NCBI RefSeq assembly: GCF_001439915.1
Contig: NZ_LMBW01000005.1
Location: forward strand, 98,178-154,516
Source: Fredinandcohnia humi
Lineage (GTDB): Bacteria > Bacillota > Bacilli > Bacillales > Bacillaceae_L
Direction of reading: 5' to 3'
Length of the DNA: 56,339 nt
Part shown: positions 49,721-56,339 of the stretch, in pieces
Numbering within the stretch: position 1 is the first letter of the stretch
How the letters are laid out: every line of letters starts with the position of its first letter
Notes under the pieces: generated by a model
Told to the model about the DNA's origin: nothing
Database searches by the model: none
Seen by the model: the letters and a program-made list of their open reading frames with translations, nothing else
Program-made: the position numbers and the translations under genes

Positions 49721-50677
49721 ATGGCAAAGCTAGTCATTACACAAAATATCGAGGAGTCCCATCTGGATCAAATCAAATCGATTATTCCGAACTGGGAGAT
49801 TGTTGCAGGACGCGATTCATCTATTTGGTTAGAGCATCTAAAAGATGCTGAGGTAATCGTTGGCTGGAAAAAAGAAATTGCCGAGCATTGTATAGTTGCT
49901 GATTCTAAACTACGTTGGATGCAAAGCTGGAGTGCAGGTGTGAATAGCATGCCCCTTGCAGAAATGGAGAAGAAAAATATCCTTCTTACTAGCGCAAATG
50001 GGGTTCATGCTTATCCGATTTCGGAAACAGTTTTTGCATTGATGCTTGGATTAACGAGAAAAATCCATACATATGTCCGAAATCAGCAGGAGAAAAAATG
50101 GGATCATGCCCATATGAACCTTGAAATTCATGAAAAGACAATTGGTATCATAGGCGTAGGGCACATCGGTAAAGAAACAGCTAAAATTGCAAAAGCATTT
50201 GGAATGAAAGTACTTGGTGTTCGCCATTCAGACCGTGAAGAGGATTTCGTTGATGAAATGTATACGACAGACCAGTTGCCTGAGGTACTGCCAAGATGTG
50301 ATTATGTTGTTATAACATTACCTTTGACGACTGAAACACGTCATTTATTTGGAGCAAGCGAATTTAAGCAAATGAAGTCTTCTGCATTCTTCATTAATAT
50401 TGGACGAGGTGAAATAGTTGTTGAGGAAGATTTAATTGATGCGCTAAGTACAGGTGAGATTGCCGGGGCCGGATTGGATGTATTCACGAAGGAGCCGTTA
50501 GATGAGAACAGCCCATTGTGGGAGTTTGAAAATGTAATCGTGACACCACATACATCTGGCTCAACTGAACATTATACAAAGCGTGTAATTGAAGATATAT
50601 TTATCACCAATCTGAAGAGCTATGCGTTAGGCGGAGTACTACCGAAGAATGTGGTGGATTATAAGAAGGGATATTAG
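49721..50677 (+). CDS. D-2-hydroxyacid dehydrogenase
   Basis: 318 residues of the D-isomer-specific NAD(P)-dependent family. The dinucleotide loop is IIGVGHIGKETAKIAKAFGM; catalytic landmarks are INIGRGEIV (Arg), DVFTKEPLDENSPLW (Glu) and VIVTPHTSGSTE (His). ATG at 49721 follows GGGGG at six bases. It is separate from but adjacent to pflBA; a role in reducing a 2-keto acid such as pyruvate, hydroxypyruvate or glyoxylate is likely, but the substrate cannot be read. Confidence 0.88.
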   Translation: MAKLVITQNIEESHLDQIKSIIPNWEIVAGRDSSIWLEHLKDAEVIVGWKKEIAEHCIVADSKLRWMQSWSAGVNSMPLAEMEKKNILLTSANGVHAYPISETVFALMLGLTRKIHTYVRNQQEKKWDHAHMNLEIHEKTIGIIGVGHIGKETAKIAKAFGMKVLGVRHSDREEDFVDEMYTTDQLPEVLPRCDYVVITLPLTTETRHLFGASEFKQMKSSAFFINIGRGEIVVEEDLIDALSTGEIAGAGLDVFTKEPLDENSPLWEFENVIVTPHTSGSTEHYTKRVIEDIFITNLKSYALGGVLPKNVVDYKKGY

Positions 50678-50856
50678 GCTGAACAAAACCCACGGCGTTT
50701 GATATTAACGAGTTTACTTATTGGTGCAAACAAGCTATTTACAAACAACCGGAAGGATGTTATTTATTGCAATATGCTTGGTTAATAACCGAGTAAAATA
50801 CTAAAACTAACCTAACAGATAGGTAACTCAACCTAGAATTATAATGGGGTGATTCT

Positions 50857-50913
50857 ATGAGTAAAGCAAAAGGAAAAGGTGGAACAGGGAGAGGAACAGA
50901 CAAGAAGTGTTGA
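50857..50913 (+). pseudogene. truncated DUF3934-like small gene
   Basis: GGGGTG precedes an ATG opening MSKAKGKGGTGRGTDKK, then Cys and TGA after 18 codons. The beginning looks like DUF3934-type short basic Bacillus proteins (about 40 residues), and the frame beyond the stop is broken again. I read it as a decayed copy. The surrounding 50678-50960 holds nothing else I can support. Confidence 0.4.
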
Positions 50914-50961
50914 AGATTGAAATAGAAAATTGGAAGGGGACTATGATAAAACCGCAATTAG

Positions 50962-51183
50962 GAAAATGAAACTATCTTTTCTTTCTTTACCGAGGATGAC
51001 AGTTATTTTCCGCCAGAACAAAAAGTAATGTTAAATTTTCAAGTACATAATCTAAACGAGACTATTAAGCATCTTGAACATATTGGTGTGCCTCTTGTAA
51101 AGAAAAAAGAGATTAGTGAATTTGGAAAGTCTATTTGTATTGAAGATCCAGAAGGCTGAATGGTCGAGCTTTGGGAGAAATAG
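50962..51183 (+). pseudogene. VOC/glyoxalase-family remnant
   Basis: The reading frame encodes TIFSFFTEDDSYFPPEQK, then VMLNFQVHNLNETIKHLEHIG and ICIEDPEG, a TGA stop, then MVELWEK and TAG. DPEG-x-(M/V)xELWE is the C-terminal signature of vicinal-oxygen-chelate (glyoxalase/bleomycin-resistance-like) proteins. The N-terminal half is missing (a TAG lies directly before) and the TGA interrupts the signature, so this is a 3' fragment with a nonsense mutation. Confidence 0.65.
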
Positions 51184-51216
51184 AGAGTTGTATTTCATTT
51201 GCTATAAGCTATCGGG

Positions 51217-51430
51217 TGCGATGATCCTAGAAGGATTATGCTTTTTTTAAAGTTATTGTACTAAGGTCGATATAGCTAGAAATACAGAATCACAAATTCA
51301 TTTAGCATTTAAACATTTACATAATTCACAAGAACCTGTCTATTTCCCATTGATATTCCAATTGGAATGACACCCAGTTCTTCAAGTAAAGGGTAGCGAT
51401 TGCTGAACAAGGCAGTCGTTTTTGTTTTAT
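51217..51430 (+). other. two terminator-like hairpins in a decayed intergenic stretch
   Basis: GCGATGATCC-TAGAA-GGATTATGC followed by T7 (about 51217-51250), and GCGATTGC...GCAGTCG followed by T5GTTTT (about 51396-51430). They probably ended genes now lost. Between them a short minus-strand frame reads RYPLLEELGVIPIGISMGNR, which looks protein-like but cannot be assigned. From 51431 to 51673 I see only the leader of the CarD gene. Confidence 0.45.
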
Positions 51431-51673
51431 TTGCAAAGGAAGGTTTTATATAGATTTGAATATTAAGGTTAGTAGAGGTTTCAGAATATACGCGAGAAAA
51501 TTAACCTTCCCTTTATTGGTTATCCAACACGATTCCTATTGTTTTTGCTTTTTTTGATTTTTAAAGAAAAAGTAGTTGACATGTAAATTAAATTTATGAT
51601 ATTATTAAAAATTTGATAAAAAATAATATATATGTTAAGGTTAAGAAGGTTACCAAATATGGAGGTGGATTAT

Positions 51674-52135
51674 TTGTTTCAAATTGGCGATAACATTGTT
51701 TATCCAATGCACGGAGCAGGTATAATTAAAGCCATAGAAGAAAAGGAAATCTCAGGGGAAAAACAACAGTATTATGTCATAAAAATGTTAAACGGTAATA
51801 TGCAAGTCATGATTCCTACGGGTAAAATATTGAATTCACGTATACGCCCTGTTACTGACCTAATTGCATTAAAACAAATCACACACATTTTTCAGCATGG
51901 AGAATCAGATAGATTACTGCCGTGGAAACAAAGGTATAAAGTGAACACGGACAAAATAAAAACGGGTAAAATACAAGAATGTGCTGAAGTTGTACGCGAT
52001 TTAATGCGTATGAAGAAAGAAAAAACACTAAATACAAGCGAAAAAAAAATGTTAGATAACGCACATCATTTTTTGATTGGTGAACTGGGATTAATTAAAG
52101 GGATTACTGAAAATCAAATAAAAAGTTTCTGTTAG
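51674..52135 (+). CDS. ydeB: CarD-family transcription factor (YdeB-like)
   Basis: 153 residues with the CarD/CdnL RNA-polymerase-interaction domain: FQIGDNIVYPMHGAGIIKAI and EKQQYYVIKM are diagnostic, and the C-terminal half is helical and basic (DNA-binding). TTG at 51674 has GGAGG eight bases upstream and reproduces the length of B. subtilis YdeB; the frame extends 14 codons further without a better site. Likely stabilises open complexes at some promoters. It is the only intact gene in a decayed stretch. Confidence 0.88.
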   Translation: MFQIGDNIVYPMHGAGIIKAIEEKEISGEKQQYYVIKMLNGNMQVMIPTGKILNSRIRPVTDLIALKQITHIFQHGESDRLLPWKQRYKVNTDKIKTGKIQECAEVVRDLMRMKKEKTLNTSEKKMLDNAHHFLIGELGLIKGITENQIKSFC

Positions 52136-52604
52136 GTTAATTTAAGATAATGTATTACATCTCCCGAAAATATCCTGAATTTTTGGGAATATGTTAATTA
52201 TTAAAAGTAAATCTTTTCAAAGACATTCAACTTCTTCAACTCACCCTTAGAGTATTAACCTCTTTTGTTATTTCTACAATATATTCCATTTTTATTATTT
52301 AAATTTCTTTTACGAACGTTTGAGGTTTCATTAAATAACTTGTTAAAATAGTCACTTGATTTTTGCAATCCTGATTCACACTGGCACGGACTAGGAGCCG
52401 TAAGGATGAAAGAGAGGTAGGGCTTTCATTGTTTTAGGTATACAATATATTATTTAAGTCATTATTTCTAGAAGAAAAAACAATCAATCTCACCTCCATC
52501 TTTAAGAGTTTTTTACATCTACTAAAGACAGTGAATAGTAATTGTTTATCTTCTTTACGTAAAAGAGAAAAACGAATTGGTAACCCCATATGGTCAACTA
52601 CAAA
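52136..52604. other. gene-free AT-rich stretch
   Basis: No frame with convincing start and homology. A minus-strand frame at 52434-52616 reads VVDHMGLPIRFSLLRKEDKQ and may be a gene remnant of unknown family; its start lies inside the hairpin at 52605-52640. GAAAG-AGAGGTAGG-GCTTTC at about 52409-52428 is a small inverted repeat. Confidence 0.4.
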
Positions 52605-52640
52605 AATGGTTTCCAAGCCAGGAAACCATTTTTTATTTTA
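52605..52640 (+). terminator. intrinsic terminator
   Basis: AAAATGGTTTCC-AAGCCA-GGAAACCATTTT followed by TTATTTTATTT on the + strand. No intact + strand gene lies upstream within 450 bases, so it is likely a relic. Confidence 0.7.
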
Positions 52641-52645
52641 TTTAC

Positions 52646-52765
52646 ATAGCAATAGTAAAGATTACTGGTAATGGTTTTAAATCCTTGGATGAAGGGCAAC
52701 GAGTACAATTTGATATTCTATAAGGGCAACATGGCTCTCAAGCAGAAAACGTTTCTAAAATGTAA
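52646..52765 (+). pseudogene. cold-shock protein (csp) remnant
   Basis: The frame reads GNGFKSLDEGQRVQFDIL, a TAA stop (52721-52723), then GQHGSQAENVSKM and TAA. This is the C-terminal half of a CspA/CspB-type protein (compare ...GEGFKTLEEGQ...FEIVEGNRGPQAANVTK). The RNA-binding N-terminal half is missing and a GAA codon appears to have become TAA. Clear pseudogene fragment. Confidence 0.75.
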
Positions 52766-52882
52766 TTGTTCTCCTACCCCTTTGTAAATATAAACTCTGA
52801 TCATGGGGGGGCTTTGCATAATCACCGTTTTGTACTTGAGTATACTTTTGTCATTTCCTATTACCTCAATGGTTTCCCCGAA

Positions 52883-52916
52883 TAATGGGACGAGGGGGAC
52901 AGTCCCCAGTCCCACT
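52883..52916. repeat. single REP-like palindrome (GGGACAGTCCC type)
   Basis: ATGGGACGAG-GGGGACAGTCCCC-AGTCCCAC is a nested palindrome ending at the stop of the excisionase-like gene. It is a variant of the GGGACGGTTC family seen elsewhere in the window, here unpaired. Confidence 0.55.
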
Positions 52917-53146
52917 TAGTCCTCGTCCTTCACATCGATATCCTCAGGAATTGGTTCACTCAGCCATTCTTCGTAAAGCTTTTTGTATTTTTCAAGCTGT
53001 TCAAGCGTAGTGTTGAATTGGTCCTTATTCAATAGGTACTGTTCTCCGTCAAAAAGTGCACGCACCTTTTTTTCCTGAATAAGCTTTTTTACTAATTCTT
53101 CTGGAATTGATAGATATTCTGCCGTTTCTTTTACTGTTAAATACAA
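52916..53146 (-). CDS. excisionase-family (MerR-like HTH) small protein
   Basis: 76 residues beginning YLTVKETAEYLSIPEELVKKLIQE, a helix-turn-helix of the HTH_17/excisionase type, then YLLNKDQFNTTLEQLEKYKK and an acidic tail (EPIPEDIDVKDED). TTG at 53146 follows GGATGAAGGAAG. Despite the family name nothing else points to a phage or transposon. It follows a frameshifted zinc-ribbon gene by 14 bases, so the two were probably one unit. Target unknown. Confidence 0.75.
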   Translation of the reverse strand: MYLTVKETAEYLSIPEELVKKLIQEKKVRALFDGEQYLLNKDQFNTTLEQLEKYKKLYEEWLSEPIPEDIDVKDED

Positions 53147-53160
53147 CTTCCTTCATCCTT

Positions 53161-53309
53161 TTACCTTCGAATTTTGTATGCTCTGGGTTCCGCATATTCT
53201 GAGCAAGGAATGCACACCTTTATTGTATTCCCTTTATCGTCGACATACTTTCGCAATGGCTTTATTTTCCGATTACATATTACACATTTTGAACCAAAAA
53301 AGAGAACAT
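53161..53309 (-). pseudogene. frameshifted zinc-ribbon small protein
   Basis: AAAAGGGGG is six bases before an ATG (53309) that starts MFSF, but the frame closes after ten codons. One base further in register, the sequence encodes SKCVICNRKIKPLRKYVDD and VCIPCSEYAEPRAYKIRR to a TAA at 53163: a two-knuckle CxxC...CxxC zinc-ribbon protein of 49 residues. The break is at a six-T run on the minus strand (A6 at 53296-53301); one extra T restores a complete protein. It could be a recent mutation, a homopolymer sequencing error or transcriptional slippage. Confidence 0.6.
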
Positions 53310-53356
53310 CTACATCCCCCTTTTGATAAATATATGAGAGAAAACTCTCTCATTTC

Positions 53357-54934
53357 CTATTTCACTGCAACAAACTGATCGACAAAATGCTGTGGATTTA
53401 GCTTTTCTCCAGTGGCTTTTTCGATTTTTTCATTCCAGTTATATAACGCGCCTGGCTTGAAGAAATCATTCAACAAGAACTCTCCCACTTTTTCCGTAAA
53501 GAGATCCGTTGAGATATTCTTCTCAATATAGCGCTGAAGCTGTGAAGTTGTTAACTCACCGAGTAAGTAGTTTTGATAATATACTGGCACCAACGTAAAA
53601 TGAATTTTCGCAGCCCAATGCGGATAATCCTGATTTTCAGGAGGTGTCAATAATTGAACCTCGCTGACAAGCTTCCACCATAAACGGTTCAAATCTTGGT
53701 CTGGATTCTCATAAAGCTCGCGTTCAAAGAACACAAAAGTCATAATCCAACGACCCGCAATCAGCATTTGACGACGCAAGGATTTTTCAATAACCGGCTT
53801 CAACTCATTAACCTGCTCCTCGTCCAATCCTAAAAACTGTTGGAGCCATTCAGGATTTTTACCGAAGCGACCATATAGCATGGCAATCGCCTCAGTTGTT
53901 AATGTATGTGCCGGACTGCGCAAGATGAATGGCAGATTACGATCGATATATTTAAAATAAACCGCATGACCGTATTCGTGGAGCATCGTGTTGGACCAAT
54001 AATCGGACGGTACATTATTGCTTAAGACGCGAACATCGCCCTCACGATCAATATCGGTACAGAATGCATGCTGGTTTTTCTTTTCTCTTGGATACAGATC
54101 GCTCTTTTGAAGCATATCCGTAATATCCATACCCATTTTTGCGAAGGTCTGAGTAGATAATCCTTCAAGATTTTTCCCATCATAAAATGGATCTAAGTCC
54201 AATTCCTTTGAAGGTGGCGCCTCTTGGAAAAATGGATCCGCATAATGCCACGGGCGAAGGTCTTCTACCTTAATCCCAAATCGTTCTGCAAGCCCTTCAT
54301 CCATTTCCTGTTTTACCTGACGGAACGGCTCATCGGAAAGTTCCTTTAGCTTTGTAAAAATGGAAAATATTTCTTTCCGGTCAAGCTCCTGTGATTCAAA
54401 GCTCATTTGATGAAAGTTATCAAAGCCTAGTGAACGCGCCGCTTCATTGCGTTTTTTCACAAGTGTTAATAATTTCTCTTCAATTTCGTTAGCGATTTGT
54501 TTACTTGCATGCCACGCTTGTTCCCTTAATTCAAGATCATTGCTTTTAATTAAAATTTGACGCACATCGTTTTCAGATACTTGCTTTCCATTCAGTGTCG
54601 CGCGGAATGTGTTAAATACGCCAACTAATTCAGTTGACAACTGTACCATTTCCTTCAGTTTGTCTTCTGGAAGTTGGTTTTCAAGCATGTTTGAGTATAA
54701 AAGTTCCAGCTGGCGTTTTTGAACGGGGTCCTCTGTTTGCTCAAGGTATTTTTTTACCTGCCCAAAGCGCTCTGCATCTGAAAAATATACGCTATATGTA
54801 GTGTCCGCTTCTGCCGATTTCGCATTCCACTCCTCGTCCCCAGTGGTCGCTGCCATCCATGAAGCTTTTGCACTATTAATATGTAAATCTCGAAGTGCCT
54901 GATTTTGTTCCTCTAAAAATTGTTCAATTGACAT
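53357..54934 (-). CDS. M2/M3-type zinc metallopeptidase
   Basis: 525 residues, largely helical, with the gluzincin site HEYGH in NTMLHEYGHAVYFKYIDRNL and the downstream Glu ligand in TLTTEAIAMLYGRF. The N-terminal SAKASWMAATTGDEEWN resembles peptidyl-dipeptidase (M2, ACE-like) proteins; related M3 oligopeptidases are the alternative. No signal peptide, so cytoplasmic peptide turnover is likely. GGGGG precedes the ATG. A weak GAGAGAG/CTCTC hairpin follows the stop. Confidence 0.85.
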   Translation of the reverse strand: MSIEQFLEEQNQALRDLHINSAKASWMAATTGDEEWNAKSAEADTTYSVYFSDAERFGQVKKYLEQTEDPVQKRQLELLYSNMLENQLPEDKLKEMVQLSTELVGVFNTFRATLNGKQVSENDVRQILIKSNDLELREQAWHASKQIANEIEEKLLTLVKKRNEAARSLGFDNFHQMSFESQELDRKEIFSIFTKLKELSDEPFRQVKQEMDEGLAERFGIKVEDLRPWHYADPFFQEAPPSKELDLDPFYDGKNLEGLSTQTFAKMGMDITDMLQKSDLYPREKKNQHAFCTDIDREGDVRVLSNNVPSDYWSNTMLHEYGHAVYFKYIDRNLPFILRSPAHTLTTEAIAMLYGRFGKNPEWLQQFLGLDEEQVNELKPVIEKSLRRQMLIAGRWIMTFVFFERELYENPDQDLNRLWWKLVSEVQLLTPPENQDYPHWAAKIHFTLVPVYYQNYLLGELTTSQLQRYIEKNISTDLFTEKVGEFLLNDFFKPGALYNWNEKIEKATGEKLNPQHFVDQFVAVK

Positions 54935-54983
54935 TTTACTACCCCCTCTTAACCTATAATTCTAGAAAAATTGACAAAATCCT

Positions 54984-55370
54984 TTATCCTTTTATTCTCT
55001 CAAACCCTAAATATCGAGTTCCTTGGAATGTAAGTTTTCCCATGTCCCCTTCAGCTAGCTGTCCATATTCACCACCAGAAACCCTAAACTCAGACCGATC
55101 TCCACTCTCAAACTCAAATGTAACATAATAACTAGTGGACGATGTAACATGATCGTGGTGATGTGGCTCAGTATGATGATGGGTATGTCTACTAACTTCT
55201 GTACGCTTCGTTTTTACATGTGCAGGAACACATAATTTAGGTGAATCTTCATTCTTCTTCCACTGACTGATTCCCTTTCCTGTATTAAAAATAACGAGTC
55301 CAATCACAACAATGAACATTATCACCACAAAAATCGGGACAACATTGAACATTACATCTCCTGGATACAT
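54984..55370 (-). CDS. DUF2500 membrane-anchored protein
   Basis: 128 residues: one N-terminal helix (about 9-31, VVPIFVVIMFIVVIGLVIF), a His-rich stretch (HTHHHTEPHHHDH, ~67-79), then YYVTFEFESGDRSEFRVSGGEYGQLAEGD and a C-terminal GTRYLGFER motif. The last two features are the DUF2500 signature. The histidine stretch might bind metal, but that is a guess. GGGGGAAGG precedes the ATG. Function unknown. Confidence 0.85.
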   Translation of the reverse strand: MYPGDVMFNVVPIFVVIMFIVVIGLVIFNTGKGISQWKKNEDSPKLCVPAHVKTKRTEVSRHTHHHTEPHHHDHVTSSTSYYVTFEFESGDRSEFRVSGGEYGQLAEGDMGKLTFQGTRYLGFERIKG

Positions 55371-55444
55371 AACCTTCCCCCTTTTTAAAGGAATCTATAT
55401 TAAACATACGCTTTAAAAATCGTTAAGTTTCAATGTTCAAAAAT

Positions 55445-55496
55445 TTTTTTATAAAAAAGAAGACCTTTTGGGAAATTGGCTATCCAAAAGGTCTTC
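55445..55496 (-). terminator. terminator of the yeeI gene
   Basis: GAAGACCTTTTGG (55459-55471) and CCAAAAGGTCTTC (55484-55496) form a perfect 13-bp stem; on the minus strand T-rich sequence follows. Confidence 0.88.
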
Positions 55497-55507
55497 ATAA
55501 TTTTTCA

Positions 55508-56227
55508 TTATTCGCCTAGGTCGACGTTATGGTATACCTGACGTACGTCTTCTAAGTCTTCTAATGCATCGATCATTTTTTCAAACTTTTCTTTTGGATC
55601 GTCCGGAAGGGTTACATCGTTTTGCGCGAGCATGGTTAGTTCTGCTACTGAAAACTCAGTAATTCCTGCGTTTTTAAAAGCTTCTTGGACTGCGTGGAAT
55701 TGTTCTGGCTCCGCATACACGATAACTGAATCCTCTTCTTCGAGAATGTCGCGTACATCTACATCCGCTTCCATTAACAGTTCTAATACTTCATCAGCCG
55801 TTTTTCCTTCAACACCGAAAACGGCAGTTGCATCAAACATATAGGCGACAGAACCACTGACACCCATGTTACCTCCATTTTTACCAAAAGCGGCACGTAC
55901 GTCCGATGCTGTACGGTTAACGTTATTTGTTAAAGCATCAACAATGACCATTGAACCATTTGGCCCGAAGCCTTCATAACGTAGCTCATCATAAGTCTCC
56001 TCAGAACCGCCTTTTGCTTTTTCAATCGCGCGATCAATGATTGCTTTTGGTACACTGTATGTTTTCGCACGCTCAAGAACGACTTTTAAATGTTGGTTTG
56101 ACTCGGGATCAGGCTCACCTTGTTTTGCTGCTACATAGATTTCACGTCCAAATTTTGCGTAGATTCTACTTGTATTCGCATCCTTGGAAGCTTTCTTTTC
56201 CTTAATATTGTTCCATTTACGTCCCAT
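55508..56227 (-). CDS. yeeI: YebC/PmpR-family protein (YeeI)
   Basis: 239 residues, nearly the sequence of B. subtilis Yee[21 protein letters not shown] at the start, YGFGPNG-type [18 protein letters not shown] mid-protein, [18 protein letters not shown] and a C-terminal [13 protein letters not shown]. YebC proteins were described as transcription regulators; some relatives relieve ribosome stalling, so the precise role here is open. ATG at 56227 with GCGAG eight bases upstream was preferred over 56236. Repeat copy D lies just upstream. Confidence 0.92.
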   Translation of the reverse strand: MGRKWNNIKEKKASKDANTSRIYAKFGREIYVAAKQGEPDPESNQHLKVVLERAKTYSVPKAIIDRAIEKAKGGSEETYDELRYEGFGPNGSMVIVDALTNNVNRTASDVRAAFGKNGGNMGVSGSVAYMFDATAVFGVEGKTADEVLELLMEADVDVRDILEEEDSVIVYAEPEQFHAVQEAFKNAGITEFSVAELTMLAQNDVTLPDDPKEKFEKMIDALEDLEDVRQVYHNVDLGE

Positions 56228-56263
56228 CTTGAACACTCGCTTTCAACTATTAAATCTTATTCT

Positions 56264-56339
56264 AATCAAATGCGCCTTGGCGTATTTGCGCCCAGATTTT
56301 TTAGGCCCACACGAGGTGGGTCACAAAGACGTTGCCACA
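56264..56339 (+). repeat. structured repeat element, copy D (cut by window end)
   Basis: Starts AATCAAATGCGCCTTGGCG and continues through the GCCCACACGAGGTGGGTC hairpin and AAAGACGTTGCCACA, the module shared with copy A and absent from B and C. The sequence ends inside the GCCACA stem. Confidence 0.8.

Noticed and set aside
50911-51162. TGA read as an amino acid (recoding) in the DUF3934-like and VOC frames
   Set aside because: Both genes are also truncated, and a csp fragment nearby has a TAA, so decay is the simpler explanation.
52434-52616. 60-codon minus-strand gene
   Set aside because: Its start is inside a terminator hairpin, no proper ribosome site, no recognised homology. Possibly a remnant.
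52718-52915. 65-codon minus-strand gene
   Set aside because: Antisense to the csp remnant and the REP-like palindrome; no ribosome site.
52916-53146. Prophage or integrative element marked by the excisionase-like gene
   Set aside because: No integrase, att-like repeats or phage genes nearby; HTH_17 proteins are common outside phages.

Overview
The window looks like a chromosomal segment from a spore-forming member of the Bacillaceae. AT-rich intergenic DNA, strong GGAGG ribosome sites, frequent TTG/GTG starts and near-identical relatives of Bacillus subtilis genes (yfkHIJK, treA, mreBH, liaIHFSR, yfmM, helD, yeeI, ywbE, ydeB/CarD, ctaG) all support this. No rRNA, tRNA, CRISPR array, phage block or intact insertion sequence was seen. 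The species cannot be named from the sequence alone; a Neobacillus/Bacillus-like genome is an inference.

Layout. 0-6.4 kb: a BH0509-type small protein, a yozG/yoaS-like regulator-membrane pair, an iron-efflux P-type ATPase (pfeT/zosA) behind PerR- and Fur-like boxes, and the yfkHIJ operon opposite yfkK. 6.4-14.5 kb: orphan treA with a TreR-type operator, DUF488 and DUF1992 genes, mreBH, a FUSC transporter, a TerC-type metal exporter and an SRPBCC/ArsR pair. 14.5-23.6 kb: a 52-bp repeat array, a PAS histidine kinase, two DUF2294 paralogues, a SpoVB/YkvU-like flippase, an ABC-F ATPase and HelD. 24.1-28.0 kb: the most unusual block. It holds a histidine kinase and an HD-GYP protein with the same multi-pass membrane sensor; between them lie a PqqD/RRE-like M50 membrane protease and a 23-residue peptide gene ending CWWCLFTPRVP, which has its own strong ribosome site and terminator. 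28.3-32.0 kb: the liaIHFSR envelope-stress operon without liaG. 32.2-38.1 kb: an alkyladenine DNA glycosylase, a helix-turn-helix protein fused to a degenerate F1-ATPase beta domain, CtaG, a GNAT/nitrilase pair and a polysaccharide deacetylase. 38.2-46 kb: a 1657-residue secreted nuclease/5'-nucleotidase, YwbE, and an ECF sigma/anti-sigma pair with an autoregulatory-type promoter. 46-50.7 kb: pflBA with an Fnr/Rex-type site and a 2-hydroxyacid dehydrogenase. 50.7-53.3 kb: a decayed stretch with remnants of DUF3934-like, VOC and cold-shock genes around a live CarD gene. 53.3-56.3 kb: a metallopeptidase, a DUF2500 protein and the YebC-family protein YeeI.

The intergenic DNA is unusually rich in repeats. 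A structured element occurs four times, twice between genes of one operon and once supplying the stop codon of treA. REP-like GGGACGGTTC palindromes, a GGCGCC/GGAGCTAGACA element, and several locus-specific tandem arrays with 20-21 bp or 52-53 bp periods are also present. Starts given here were often moved inward from the longest open frame to the codon that best fits a Shine-Dalgarno site. No database search was possible, so family assignments rest on recognised motifs and remembered relatives.
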